A DNA stretch of 12,728 nucleotides, taken from the NCBI GenBank assembly GCA_036794395.1, contig DAIRGS010000208.1, positions 1 to 12,728 of the forward strand, written 5' to 3'. This DNA is from DASXMX01 sp036794395. GTDB taxonomy: Bacteria; Planctomycetota; Phycisphaerae; Tepidisphaerales; Tepidisphaeraceae. This document shows positions 5,023 to 11,829 of the stretch, piece after piece. The notes under the pieces were generated by a model. That model worked only from the letters and a program-made list of their open reading frames with translations, was not told where the DNA came from and ran no database searches. Both the position numbers and the translations under genes were made by a program. Position 1 is the stretch's first letter. Each line of letters starts with the position of its first letter.

Positions 5023-6615
5023 TCACGCCGCCCGGCGAACACATTCGACTTGAGTCATAGCGATCGGGTTCGCCATGACCGCACTGGCTTCAGCCTCGGA
5101 ATCGCCAAAGCGAACCATCACTCTCCGCACCCCTTCAACCACCCGCCGCGGCAACTCCCACGCCGCTCGGATCAATCCGATCGTAATGAAACGCATCGTC
5201 TGCCACGCCGATCGCGCCCCAACTTCCTTCAGCAACGGCAACAGCGCCAAAACCGCACCCACCCGAATCACCGCGCTGACCACAAACAGCACGTCAAAGA
5301 ACGTGAAAACCTTCAATCCACCCACCGGCTGCCAATTCCACTGTCGCAGCACCTGCGCCATCACCCCAGCCGTCAATCCCCCGAAACATCCCGCCAGGTT
5401 GATGATCACCGTGTTGACCGCCACATAACTGCTTCCCCCGCCCCGCGCCCGTGATTTTCCCGAGGCCTCCAGCACCAGGCACTGATTCGCCACCTCAACC
5501 CCCGCCCACAGCGCCGCCCCCACTCCCGAGAGCGCATACCCCATCCAAAGCCGGCCCGGCGTCACGAAACACCACCCAATTGCCATCGGGATCAATCCCA
5601 CCGACGCCACCGCCAGCAGCGGCCGTTTCCCCATCCGATCCGCCGCCCGACCCAAAATCCCCAGCACCAGCAGTTGCCCCAGCATTGGCGCGACCACCAC
5701 GATCAGTTGCGTCGCCATGTTGCTCGCCCCCGCCTGCTGGAGCAGATACAGCGTCGCAAACTGGCCCAGAAGATTATTCCCAAACGTGAGTACCCCGATA
5801 TATCCCGAAAATCGCAAAAACAATCGATCCCGCAACGGCTCGCAAAATGACGCCAGCAGCTTCGACTTCTCCCGCCGCTTCCCCACCACGCCCGGCACAT
5901 ACTGAAACATATGAATGTCGCCCAGGCCACACACCGCGCATCCGATAAAAAGGATCGCGCACCACCGCAGCGTCGAAAGTTCATTGGCCGAGCTGATCCG
6001 ATCGAAGAACCACCCGATGAATATCGCCGCGGGGATTGCCGTCAGGTTCCCCCACTGCCGCCTGCGCGAAAAGTATTTGCCATTCAGGCGGGCCGGCACC
6101 ACGTCCGCCATCCAGCATGTCCATGCCGGGCTGCCCGTCGCTCCGATTGCATACATCAGAAAAACCAGCAGCAAAAATAACGATAGCGACTGCCCCGCCA
6201 CGCTCCACCCATGCCGCTCAATCACCCACAACGGAATCAGACCAATCCCCACCCACATCGCCCGCTGCACATAAAACGCCCCCAGGAACAACCCCTTCCG
6301 CCGCCCCGTCAACTCCACCAGCAAGCTGCCCGGCACCGACATCAACGACGCAACGAACGGCAGCGCCGTCAACAACCCAAACTGAAAATTCGAAGCCCCC
6401 AGTTTCTCCGCGAACAACGTCACAGGCTCGCTCGTGGCCATCATCTGCCACACCGACCCAAACATCCAAGCGACGGTCACAAACCCCAACACCCGCCTCA
6501 AAGTCGGTGCCCCCGCCCGTTCCCCCGACGCATCGGACCCAAAGCCCAGGGACGCCGTCCCTGGTCGTGCCAACGACAACGCAGGCACCCCAATCACTTC
6601 TGGCAACACTTCCAT
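5023..6615 (-). CDS. Major facilitator superfamily transporter
   Basis: This is a 530-residue membrane protein from the ATG at 6615. A polar N-terminal tail of about 40 residues precedes hydrophobic segments starting at RVLGFVTVAWMFGSVW. MFS loop motif A appears in both halves: ELTGRRKGLF near 101-110 in the N-half, and GRAADRMGKRPLL in the C-half. SPAWTCWMADVVPARLNGKYF in the middle is a loop typical of bacterial MFS proteins of unknown substrate. About 12 membrane segments can be read. A basic, probably cytoplasmic tail of about 60 residues closes the protein. The substrate cannot be told from sequence. The start is uncertain: the frame is open upstream to 7080, and the ATG at 6678 has a better Shine-Dalgarno (GAAGGA) but would add a Trp-rich peptide. 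The gene is divergent from the DUF4058 gene. Codons are strongly G-ended. Confidence 0.85.
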   Translation of the reverse strand: MEVLPEVIGVPALSLARPGTASLGFGSDASGERAGAPTLRRVLGFVTVAWMFGSVWQMMATSEPVTLFAEKLGASNFQFGLLTALPFVASLMSVPGSLLVELTGRRKGLFLGAFYVQRAMWVGIGLIPLWVIERHGWSVAGQSLSLFLLLVFLMYAIGATGSPAWTCWMADVVPARLNGKYFSRRRQWGNLTAIPAAIFIGWFFDRISSANELSTLRWCAILFIGCAVCGLGDIHMFQYVPGVVGKRREKSKLLASFCEPLRDRLFLRFSGYIGVLTFGNNLLGQFATLYLLQQAGASNMATQLIVVVAPMLGQLLVLGILGRAADRMGKRPLLAVASVGLIPMAIGWCFVTPGRLWMGYALSGVGAALWAGVEVANQCLVLEASGKSRARGGGSSYVAVNTVIINLAGCFGGLTAGVMAQVLRQWNWQPVGGLKVFTFFDVLFVVSAVIRVGAVLALLPLLKEVGARSAWQTMRFITIGLIRAAWELPRRVVEGVRRVMVRFGDSEAEASAVMANPIAMTQVECVRRAA

Positions 6616-6882
6616 AGCGAGGCATTTCCTTCCCGATTCCCAGTCCACCCAGACGGTCCAGACGGTGCGCGCAGACATCCCCGTCCTTCTCTCCATTCCC
6701 CACCCCAGTTTTATCGGCAAAAATCCCCCGCCCCGTTTGGGTGTTTGAGAGTTTTGGCGACCACTCCTCATTCCCTCCACTGGTACTCCGGGGGAAGTGA
6801 GCGGAATTGGCGACTGCCCGCGAGCGGGTAGGGAGGGGGTTCTTCCACCACCCCCGATCCAACTCATGTGCCTAGTGCCGTG

Positions 6883-6888
6883 TATAAT
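6883..6888 (+). promoter_or_regulatory. Consensus TATAAT -10 box; near-leaderless start of the DUF4058 gene
   Basis: A perfect TATAAT lies 8 nt before the ATG at 6897. Transcription would start at about 6895, so the mRNA would have almost no leader, and indeed no Shine-Dalgarno precedes the ATG. No good -35 box is visible at 16-18 nt upstream. The 218-bp divergent region also holds TTGGCGAC twice (6754-6761 and 6807-6814). Confidence 0.5.
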
Positions 6889-6896
6889 CGCACGCC

Positions 6897-7658
6897 ATGG
6901 TCGAGAACCCCTTCCCAGGAATGAATCCATATCTCGAGCAACGCTGGGGCGACGTGCGCGCCGCACTTGTGACTTACGCTGGGGATCAGATTCAAGAATT
7001 GTCGCCGCCCGACCTTCGCTCCCGTTTCGAAGAACGCGTCTTCTACGAATGTGACACGCCGACTTCGACTCCCGTCGCACCAGTCCTCGAAATTGCCGGC
7101 GGCGTTGCGACCGTCCCCGCTACTTCAATACCAATTCATCTCGCGCTGCCCACCCTCGAAGTCACCGAAAGCTTCATCAAAATCATCGACACAAAACAAG
7201 GCGGGCGGGTCGTCACCATCATCGAATTGGTCAGCCCGTGGAACAAAACCCGTGGCCTCGGACGACGCATGTATCGACGCAAACGTGCCCGAGCCATGGA
7301 ACACGGCATCAACTTCGTCGAAATCGATCTGCTTCGCGGCGGAAAACCAGTCACGCTCGCAGACCCTCGATTGCTGGCCCCGCAAAAGCGCGCACCCTAT
7401 CACGCCGTCGCCTGGCGCGCCGCGCAAGAAGACACCATCGAATACTACCCCTTCCCCCTTCGCCAGCGCCTCCCCGCCATCGCCATTCCCCTTCGCCCCA
7501 CCGACTCAGACGTCCCGCTGGATCTCCAGACCCTGATCAACTTCTGCTACACCCGCGGCCGCTACGACGATACCGACTACACCGCTCCCTTGGATCCTCC
7601 CCTTTCGAATGACGATGCCCAGTGGGTCGTTAATTTGGTCAGGACAACGATTCAATAG
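6897..7658 (+). CDS. DUF4058 family protein
   Basis: This 253-residue protein is recognisable by its start, NPFPGMNPYLEQRWGDV (4-20), and by the core IIELVSPWNKTRGLGRRMY (108-126), KRARAMEHGINFVEIDLLRGG (129-149, given with the R after the first K). The family is common in planctomycetes and cyanobacteria and its function is unknown. The E110-L-V-S-P-x-N-K117 and V-E142-I-D144 strands resemble the E-V-(L)-S-P core of Uma2 and other PD-(D/E)XK-like proteins, so a nuclease-like fold is a reasonable but untested guess. The middle HAVAWRAA and C-terminal RLPAIAIPLRPTD...PLDLQ are also family-typical. It lies 14 nt upstream of a Uma2 gene and probably shares its transcript. It appears full length. 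Confidence 0.9.
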   Translation: MVENPFPGMNPYLEQRWGDVRAALVTYAGDQIQELSPPDLRSRFEERVFYECDTPTSTPVAPVLEIAGGVATVPATSIPIHLALPTLEVTESFIKIIDTKQGGRVVTIIELVSPWNKTRGLGRRMYRRKRARAMEHGINFVEIDLLRGGKPVTLADPRLLAPQKRAPYHAVAWRAAQEDTIEYYPFPLRQRLPAIAIPLRPTDSDVPLDLQTLINFCYTRGRYDDTDYTAPLDPPLSNDDAQWVVNLVRTTIQ

Positions 7659-7672
7659 ATCGAATTAAACCT

Positions 7673-8305
7673 ATGACCGTCATTCAACATCCATCTGCCC
7701 GCCGCCCGGAACTCGCATGGGACGTGGCACGGCTCTATCCACTTCAGGGCGAATGGGATGTATCCGACTACCTCGCCCTCACCGAAAACCTGAACCGGCT
7801 TGTCGAACTCTGCGACGGATATCTAGAGGTTCTACCGATGCCCAAGACAAGTCATCAGCGCATCGTGCAGTACCTGAGCACTCTGCTCGCGGCGTTCGTT
7901 ACGGCCCGAAGCCTCGGCACGGTCCTGTTCGCACCCTTGCGCATCAAACTCGGCAAAGGCCGCTTTCGAGAACCCGATGTCGTCTTCATGTCCGCCGCCC
8001 ATGCCGCCCGGATCGGCGAAGACTATTGGGACGGAGCCGACNNNNNNNNNNTCGAAGTCCTCAGTACCCAGGCAAAAGATCGAAACCGAGATTTGGTCAC
8101 CAAGCGAAAAGAATATGCCCAAGCCGGCATCGCCGAATATTGGATCGTCGACCCCCAGGAAAAACGCATCACCGTCCTGAAGCGCCGCGGAAAAACCTAC
8201 ATCGTTCATTGCGAGGCTCGAAACGAAGATGCAGTAAACTCATCCCTGTTGAAGGGCTTCGAAGTTTCTGCCAAAGACGTCTTCGCTTCAACTAGCACCC
8301 ACTAA
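7673..8305 (+). CDS. Uma2 family protein (PD-(D/E)XK-like), interrupted by an assembly gap
   Basis: The 210-residue frame includes 4 unknown residues (124-127). Uma2 hallmarks are present: VELCDGYLEVLP (44-55), H61 after the TS turn, the REPDVVF strand (99-105), EVLS (128-131), RDLVTKRKEYAQAGIAEYW (139-157) and IVDPQEKRITV. In PD-(D/E)XK terms D102, D123/E128 and K144 or its neighbours would be the metal-binding set (family-based inference). The biological role of Uma2 proteins is not settled; they are expanded in cyanobacteria and planctomycetes. The 10 N fall exactly between D123 and E128, so the catalytic strand is unread. No Shine-Dalgarno precedes the ATG at 7673, so translation may be coupled to the DUF4058 gene 14 nt upstream. 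Confidence 0.88.
   Translation: MTVIQHPSARRPELAWDVARLYPLQGEWDVSDYLALTENLNRLVELCDGYLEVLPMPKTSHQRIVQYLSTLLAAFVTARSLGTVLFAPLRIKLGKGRFREPDVVFMSAAHAARIGEDYWDGADXXXXEVLSTQAKDRNRDLVTKRKEYAQAGIAEYWIVDPQEKRITVLKRRGKTYIVHCEARNEDAVNSSLLKGFEVSAKDVFASTSTH
8042..8051. other. Assembly gap of 10 N inside the Uma2 gene
   Basis: Ten undetermined bases. The frame continues correctly across them, so the true missing length is probably 1 modulo 3. In typical Uma2 proteins three residues separate the Asp (D123) from the Glu (E128); here the gap implies four. A true length of 7 would restore the usual spacing. Confidence 0.95.
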
Positions 8306-8332
8306 GCTTCGTAATCCTTATCCTCCTCGCAT

Positions 8333-8359
8333 TTCTCCGTGTTCTCCGTGTCTCCGTGG
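8333..8359. repeat. CTCCGTG-type tandem repeat after the Uma2 gene
   Basis: TTCTCCGTG occurs at 8333-8341 and 8342-8350, followed by TCTCCGTGG at 8351-8359. This is the same module found in the giant palindrome (3303-3336). Confidence 0.75.
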
Positions 8360-8384
8360 TGAATCGTTCTTCGTTCTTCAAAAA

Positions 8385-8414
8385 AGCCCCGCGACTCTCG
8401 CGAGCCGCGGGGCT
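8385..8414 (-). terminator. Rho-independent terminator of the ahcY operon (possibly bidirectional)
   Basis: AGCCCCGCG (8385-8393) pairs perfectly with CGCGGGGCT (8406-8414), with a small inner CTC/GAG extension. On the minus strand the stem is followed directly by TTTTT, about 50 nt after the ahcY stop. On the plus strand it is followed by GGTTTTCC, so it may also serve the Uma2 transcript, which ends 80 nt earlier. Confidence 0.85.
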
Positions 8415-8425
8415 GGTTTTCCTTC

Positions 8426-8457
8426 CCTCTGTGCCTCCGTGCCTTCGTGCCTTCGTG
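8426..8457. repeat. Four tandem 8-bp units CCTYYGTG abutting the ahcY stop
   Basis: The units are CCTCTGTG (8426-8433), CCTCCGTG (8434-8441), CCTTCGTG (8442-8449) and CCTTCGTG (8450-8457). A fifth degenerate unit, CCTTCTTA, runs into the ahcY stop codon (8463-8465). Confidence 0.85.
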
Positions 8458-8462
8458 CCTTC

Positions 8463-9944
8463 TTAGTACCGATAATGATCCGGCTTATACGGCCCATCCA
8501 CCGAAACCCCAATGTAATCCGCTTGTTCCTTGCTCAGCTTCGTCAGCTTCACGCCAATCTTCGAAAGATGTAGCCGGGCCACCTTCTCATCAAGGTGCTT
8601 GGGCAGCACGTAAACCTTCTTCTCATACTTCTTGTTATTCGTCGCCAGCTCAACTTGGGCGATCACCTGGTTGGTAAAGCTGTTGCTCATCACAAAGCTC
8701 GGATGTCCCGTCGCGCATCCCAGATTCAGCAATCGCCCTTCCGCCAGAATCAAGACACTATGCCCATCGGCAAACGTCCACATGTCATACTGCGGCTTGA
8801 TGTTCGTCTTCTTAATCCCGGCGAACTTCTTCAACCCCGCCATATCTATTTCATTATCGAAGTGGCCGATGTTGCCCACGATCGCCTTGTCCTTCATCTT
8901 CGACATGTGATCGGCGGTGATGATGTTCTTGTTACCCGTGCACGTGATGAACAGATCCGCGTCAGGAAGCGCATCCTCGATCGTCAGCACCTGATACCCT
9001 TCCATCGCCGCCTGAAGCGCGCAGATCGGATCGATCTCCGTCACGATCACCCGCGCCCCCTGCCCGCGCAACGATTGAGCGCATCCCTTACCCACATCGC
9101 CATAGCCCAGGATCACCGCAACCTTGCCCGAAAGCATCACGTCCGTCGCCCGCATCAAGCCATCCACCAGCGAGTGCCGGCAGCCATATAGATTGTCGAA
9201 CTTGCTCTTGGTCACACTGTCGTTGACGTTGATCGCCGGGAACAGCAGCGTGCCCGCCTTCTGCATCTCATACAACCGATGCACGCCGGTCGTCGTCTCT
9301 TCGCTGACGCCCTGAACTTCCTTCGCCACTTTCGTCCAGCGCTGGGCATCAGATTTGATCGTCTTGCCCAACAGCGTCAGGATTTCCTTGAACTCTTCGT
9401 TGTCTGTGGTATCGGGCGAAGGAACCGATCCCGTCTTCTCGTACTTCAGCCCTTCATGAATCAGCAGCGTCGCATCCCCTCCATCATCCACGATCTGATT
9501 CGGCCCGCGCCCGCCGCCAAAATCCAGCGCGCGTTCCGTACACCACCAATACTCTTCCAGCGTCTCGCCCTTCCAAGCAAAGCACGGCACGCCCTTCGGA
9601 TCCTCCACAGTCCCGTTCGGCCCCACAACAACCGCGGCCGCCGCATGATCCTGCGTCGAGAAGATGTTGCACGAACACCACCGCACGTCCGCCCCAATGG
9701 CCGAAAGCGTCTCGATGAGAACCGCCGTCTGCACCGTCATGTGCAAACTCCCCATGATCCGCAACCCCTTGAGCGGCTGCACCCGCGCATACTCCTCCCG
9801 CACCGCCATCAAGCCAGGCATCTCCTGCTCGGCCAGCATGATCTCCTTGCGCCCCCACTCCGCGTCGGCAAGATTCCTCACCTTAAACTCAAGCCCGCCC
9901 TGCGCACTTTTCGCCTTGGCCGGGGGTGTCAATGTCTGTGTCAT
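8463..9944 (-). CDS. ahcY: S-adenosylhomocysteine hydrolase (adenosylhomocysteinase)
   Basis: This 493-residue enzyme splits S-adenosylhomocysteine into adenosine and homocysteine with tightly bound NAD+, removing the product inhibitor of methyltransferases and feeding homocysteine back to methionine. Family blocks are in order: GSLHMTVQTAVL (65-76), SCNIFSTQDHAAA (91-103), ETTTGVHRLYEM (216-227), NVNDSVTKSKFDN (239-251), the NAD-binding GYGDVGKG (280-287), TEIDP (302-306), TGNKNII (336-342), HFDNEID (361-367), NLGCATGHPSFVMS (407-420) and the C-terminal KPDHYRY. The insert near residues 145-215 is the long form usual in many bacteria. AAGGAG lies 10 nt before the ATG. It is the last gene of a four-gene operon and ends at a strong terminator. 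No SAH riboswitch is visible in the 48-nt spacer upstream. Confidence 0.98.
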   Translation of the reverse strand: MTQTLTPPAKAKSAQGGLEFKVRNLADAEWGRKEIMLAEQEMPGLMAVREEYARVQPLKGLRIMGSLHMTVQTAVLIETLSAIGADVRWCSCNIFSTQDHAAAAVVVGPNGTVEDPKGVPCFAWKGETLEEYWWCTERALDFGGGRGPNQIVDDGGDATLLIHEGLKYEKTGSVPSPDTTDNEEFKEILTLLGKTIKSDAQRWTKVAKEVQGVSEETTTGVHRLYEMQKAGTLLFPAINVNDSVTKSKFDNLYGCRHSLVDGLMRATDVMLSGKVAVILGYGDVGKGCAQSLRGQGARVIVTEIDPICALQAAMEGYQVLTIEDALPDADLFITCTGNKNIITADHMSKMKDKAIVGNIGHFDNEIDMAGLKKFAGIKKTNIKPQYDMWTFADGHSVLILAEGRLLNLGCATGHPSFVMSNSFTNQVIAQVELATNNKKYEKKVYVLPKHLDEKVARLHLSKIGVKLTKLSKEQADYIGVSVDGPYKPDHYRY

Positions 9945-9992
9945 GAATTAAAATCTCCTTAAAGTTGCTGAACTTTTGTAACCCCGACCGTC

Positions 9993-10316
9993 TCAGAGTT
10001 GAGAGGGAATCGGATCGTCAAATTCGAAATTTAAAAACGATCTGGACATTTCATCAGGCGTTAACAGTAGTAACATCGAAACGTCTTCAATCTCGTCCAC
10101 TGTTAATCTGCCTCCAATAAACTTCCATGCTGAATCGTGACGCTCACCTTTGGATTGATTTTCGAATTGCTCATCGACTATGCGGATGCGGATCGCCGCC
10201 GAGCTATGCCGATACACGGACGCTTTCGCACCGGGGTGCGCTCGTTCATACTCGTCGAGCACCGATCGGACTTTTTCGACCACCTGATCTTGCGATCCGC
10301 GCGTAATCGTCGCCAT
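9993..10316 (-). CDS. Small BolA-like protein of unknown function
   Basis: This protein has 107 residues. The middle part, AAIRIRIVDEQFENQSKGER followed by HDSAWKFI (40-67), and the later VSMLLLLTPDEM (79-90) resemble the class II KH-like core of BolA, where a V-x-S-x-x-F strand precedes an RH helix and a strand ending in T-x-x-E. Here Arg59-His60 occupies the RH place. The resemblance is by eye and the N-terminal 30 residues are unlike BolA. Similar small proteins with an RIRI(I/V)D..F....(R)RH pattern occur in planctomycetes and cyanobacteria, from memory. The ATG at 10316 lies only 3 nt after the HEPN stop, with AAGGA 8 nt upstream inside the HEPN end. AhcY follows after 48 nt. Possible roles: partner or antitoxin of the HEPN protein, or RNA binding. 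Unproven. Confidence 0.7.
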   Translation of the reverse strand: MATITRGSQDQVVEKVRSVLDEYERAHPGAKASVYRHSSAAIRIRIVDEQFENQSKGERHDSAWKFIGGRLTVDEIEDVSMLLLLTPDEMSRSFLNFEFDDPIPSQL

Positions 10317-10319
10317 TCT

Positions 10320-10748
10320 TCACATCCTTTCGTCAGCCCATTTTACCAGCGCCTCGGCAGCTTCCAGGAATCTTTCGGTCACTTTTGGATCTCCTGGCCC
10401 TAACTCATATCGTAGTTGTGGATCCCAAGTAGAAACGAACAGAAAATCTCCAGAAACCGGATGAGACATTTGAACGCCTCTTTTCGTCAGATATGCCTTC
10501 AGCGCATACAAATCGTGTCCGAATGCCTTCTTGAGCCATGCGATTGTCTCATCTCCGCTTGGAGGTCTTTCATTTCGCGGCGTACTGGCAATGACTAGTG
10601 CTTTCAGAACACATTCGACCGCGTATCCTCCTATGTATTGCGCTGCGGCCGGCAATTGCGCTTTGCGATAGATCAATTTCGCTTCGTCCAGCCGTAAGAT
10701 CGCAACTCGCGCGAACTTTCGAGCGTCAATATCGCGAGGTCTTGCCAT
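10320..10748 (-). CDS. HEPN-domain protein
   Basis: This is a 142-residue, mostly helical protein. ILRLDEAKLIYRKAQLPAAA then QYIGGYAVECVLKALVIAS (37-55) is the typical HEPN helix pair, in which AVEC-LKA is a frequent signature. GHDLYALKAYL (77-87) follows. R90-GVQMS-H96 fits the R-x4-6-H ribonuclease motif of toxin-type HEPN proteins, although in this subfamily it is often degenerate, so activity is uncertain. The start ATG (10748-10746) overlaps the stop of the upstream regulator by one base (TGATG), which points to translational coupling, and the BolA-like gene follows after 3 nt. HEPN proteins are usually toxins or RNA-binding partners of a small cognate protein; here the partner would be the BolA-like protein (inference). 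Confidence 0.78.
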   Translation of the reverse strand: MARPRDIDARKFARVAILRLDEAKLIYRKAQLPAAAQYIGGYAVECVLKALVIASTPRNERPPSGDETIAWLKKAFGHDLYALKAYLTKRGVQMSHPVSGDFLFVSTWDPQLRYELGPGDPKVTERFLEAAEALVKWADERM

Positions 10749-11719
10749 CAGTTTCCAAACCCATTGCCATCGCGACCCCCCGCCACCAGAAACAACCCCG
10801 GCCCCTTCACCTCCGCCTCCGCCCCCAGCTCCACCGCCCTCCCCACTTTCATCCCCACTTCCTCCATCATCCCCTTCACCCGCCCCATCTCCAGCCCCAG
10901 CACCTGTTGCCCCATCTTCAACCGAAAATCCTCCCGATCGTGCGGCAACAAATCCACCACCACCGCCCTTCCCCCCGCTTTTAAAATCCGCGACATCTCC
11001 CCCAACACCGGCCGTGCATCCACCACGTACGACAACACCAAAACCAAAAAAGCCGCGTCGCACGTCCCGCTTTCAATCGGCACAGCGGTTAATTCCCCGC
11101 GCCGCAGTTCCACATTCTCCAGCCCCGCCGTGCGCCGCCCCGCCGCCTTCAGCATCGTCGCCGAGCTATCCACCCCAATCACCTTCCTCACCCACGGCCC
11201 AACCTGCGCCGCAATCGATCCGGTCCCGCACCCCAAATCCGCCACCACCGCATCATCCGCCAGCAACGCCAGCGTCGCCTGCTGCGCAAACGCCCGCCCG
11301 TAATACTCCTCGCGCAACTTATCCCACTGCCCCGCCGCCCCCGCAAAAAAAACCTCGCTCGCCTGCCGTTTTTCCGAAAGCCGCCGTGTCAGCCGAAGCT
11401 GATCCTGCCTCACCGCCGCCCACCCCTCAGTCTGCTCCCGCGCCACCATCCAAAGCTTCCGCGCCGCCGGATCGACTTCCCCCACCGCCGCCCGATACAA
11501 ATGCACCGTCCCCTGCCTTCGCGACTTCACCCACCCCTCATCCCCCAGCACCTTCAAATGCCGGCTCACATTCGACTGCGGCAACTGCACCACATCGCAC
11601 AGCTCCGCCACCCCCAGCTCATTCTGCTCCAGCAACCTCAACAATCTAAGCCGCGTCGGGTCCGCCAGCGCCCCCATCCACCCCAGCAGCACCTCAGGTT
11701 GTCGAGCAATTTTAACCAT
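10748..11719 (-). CDS. ArsR-family HTH regulator fused to a SAM-dependent methyltransferase domain
   Basis: This 323-residue protein has an ArsR-type winged helix at 9-80 (LADPTRLRLLRLLEQNELGV then AELCDVVQLPQSNVSRHLKV, with the wing QGTVHLYR). It is joined through WDKLREEYYG to a class I methyltransferase fold with motif I VVADLGCGTG (158-167), VIGVDSS and VLSYV. The metal-sensing CxC of classical ArsR is absent: C41-D42-V43 has one Cys only. Fusions of this kind are known beside methionine-cycle genes, and SahR of proteobacteria is an ArsR-type sensor of S-adenosylhomocysteine that controls ahcY. Position at the head of an operon ending in ahcY suggests the same job. The ATG at 11719 is chosen because it leads directly into the HTH; the open frame extends to 11896 but that part is not credible. 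Codons are strongly G-ended. Confidence 0.85.
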   Translation of the reverse strand: MVKIARQPEVLLGWMGALADPTRLRLLRLLEQNELGVAELCDVVQLPQSNVSRHLKVLGDEGWVKSRRQGTVHLYRAAVGEVDPAARKLWMVAREQTEGWAAVRQDQLRLTRRLSEKRQASEVFFAGAAGQWDKLREEYYGRAFAQQATLALLADDAVVADLGCGTGSIAAQVGPWVRKVIGVDSSATMLKAAGRRTAGLENVELRRGELTAVPIESGTCDAAFLVLVLSYVVDARPVLGEMSRILKAGGRAVVVDLLPHDREDFRLKMGQQVLGLEMGRVKGMMEEVGMKVGRAVELGAEAEVKGPGLFLVAGGRDGNGFGN

Positions 11720-11725
11720 CCGTCT

Positions 11726-11764
11726 ATCCGGATGGAATGCTACTACGCCTTTGCCCAATGTCAA
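11726..11764 (-). promoter_or_regulatory. Promoter of the ahcY operon with ATCCGGAT operator candidate
   Basis: Reading leftward: TTGACA (11764-11759, perfect -35), a 16-nt spacer, and TAGCAT (11742-11737, 4 of 6 to the -10 consensus), giving a start near 11730. ATCCGGAT (11726-11733) straddles that start and is flanked by TC and GA, giving a 14-bp dyad with two mismatches. It lies 6 nt before the ATG at 11719. This is a natural place for autorepression by the ArsR-type protein. The leader would be only about 11 nt and has no strong Shine-Dalgarno. Confidence 0.55.
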
Positions 11765-11811
11765 CCCACCGAACCTCCGCCCCTCCCCACACATACAACT
11801 AACACCGGGCG

Positions 11812-11829
11812 TGGTCGCTTCAGCGACCA
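11812..11829. repeat. Perfect 8-bp hairpin TGGTCGCT-TC-AGCGACCA
   Basis: The arms 11812-11819 and 11822-11829 are separated by 2 nt. It lies in the 274-bp spacer between the divergent regulator and oxidoreductase genes. The same spacer has two related 18-mers (11862-11879 and 11942-11959, 14 of 18 identical, both with CCCAAAGTC), exactly 80 bp apart. Confidence 0.75.

Noticed and set aside
6616..7080. N-terminal extension of the MFS frame up to 7080
   Set aside because: It overlaps the start of the well-supported DUF4058 gene on the other strand and its -10 box, and encodes Arg/Gly/Trp-rich sequence unlike a transporter.
8426..8457. CRISPR-like array
   Set aside because: The 8-bp units are contiguous with no spacers, as are the 7-bp units at 1240-1267.
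9945..9992. SAH riboswitch upstream of ahcY
   Set aside because: The spacer is only 48 nt, too short, and lacks the conserved GC-rich pseudoknot core; the gene is also internal to an operon.
11014..11649. Long Pro/Ala-rich rightward frame
   Set aside because: Shadow of the G-rich ArsR-methyltransferase gene on the opposite strand; low-complexity composition.
10748..11719. Arsenic or metal-responsive ArsR with arsenite methyltransferase activity
   Set aside because: The CxC metal site is absent, no ars genes are nearby, and the operon context is the methylation cycle.
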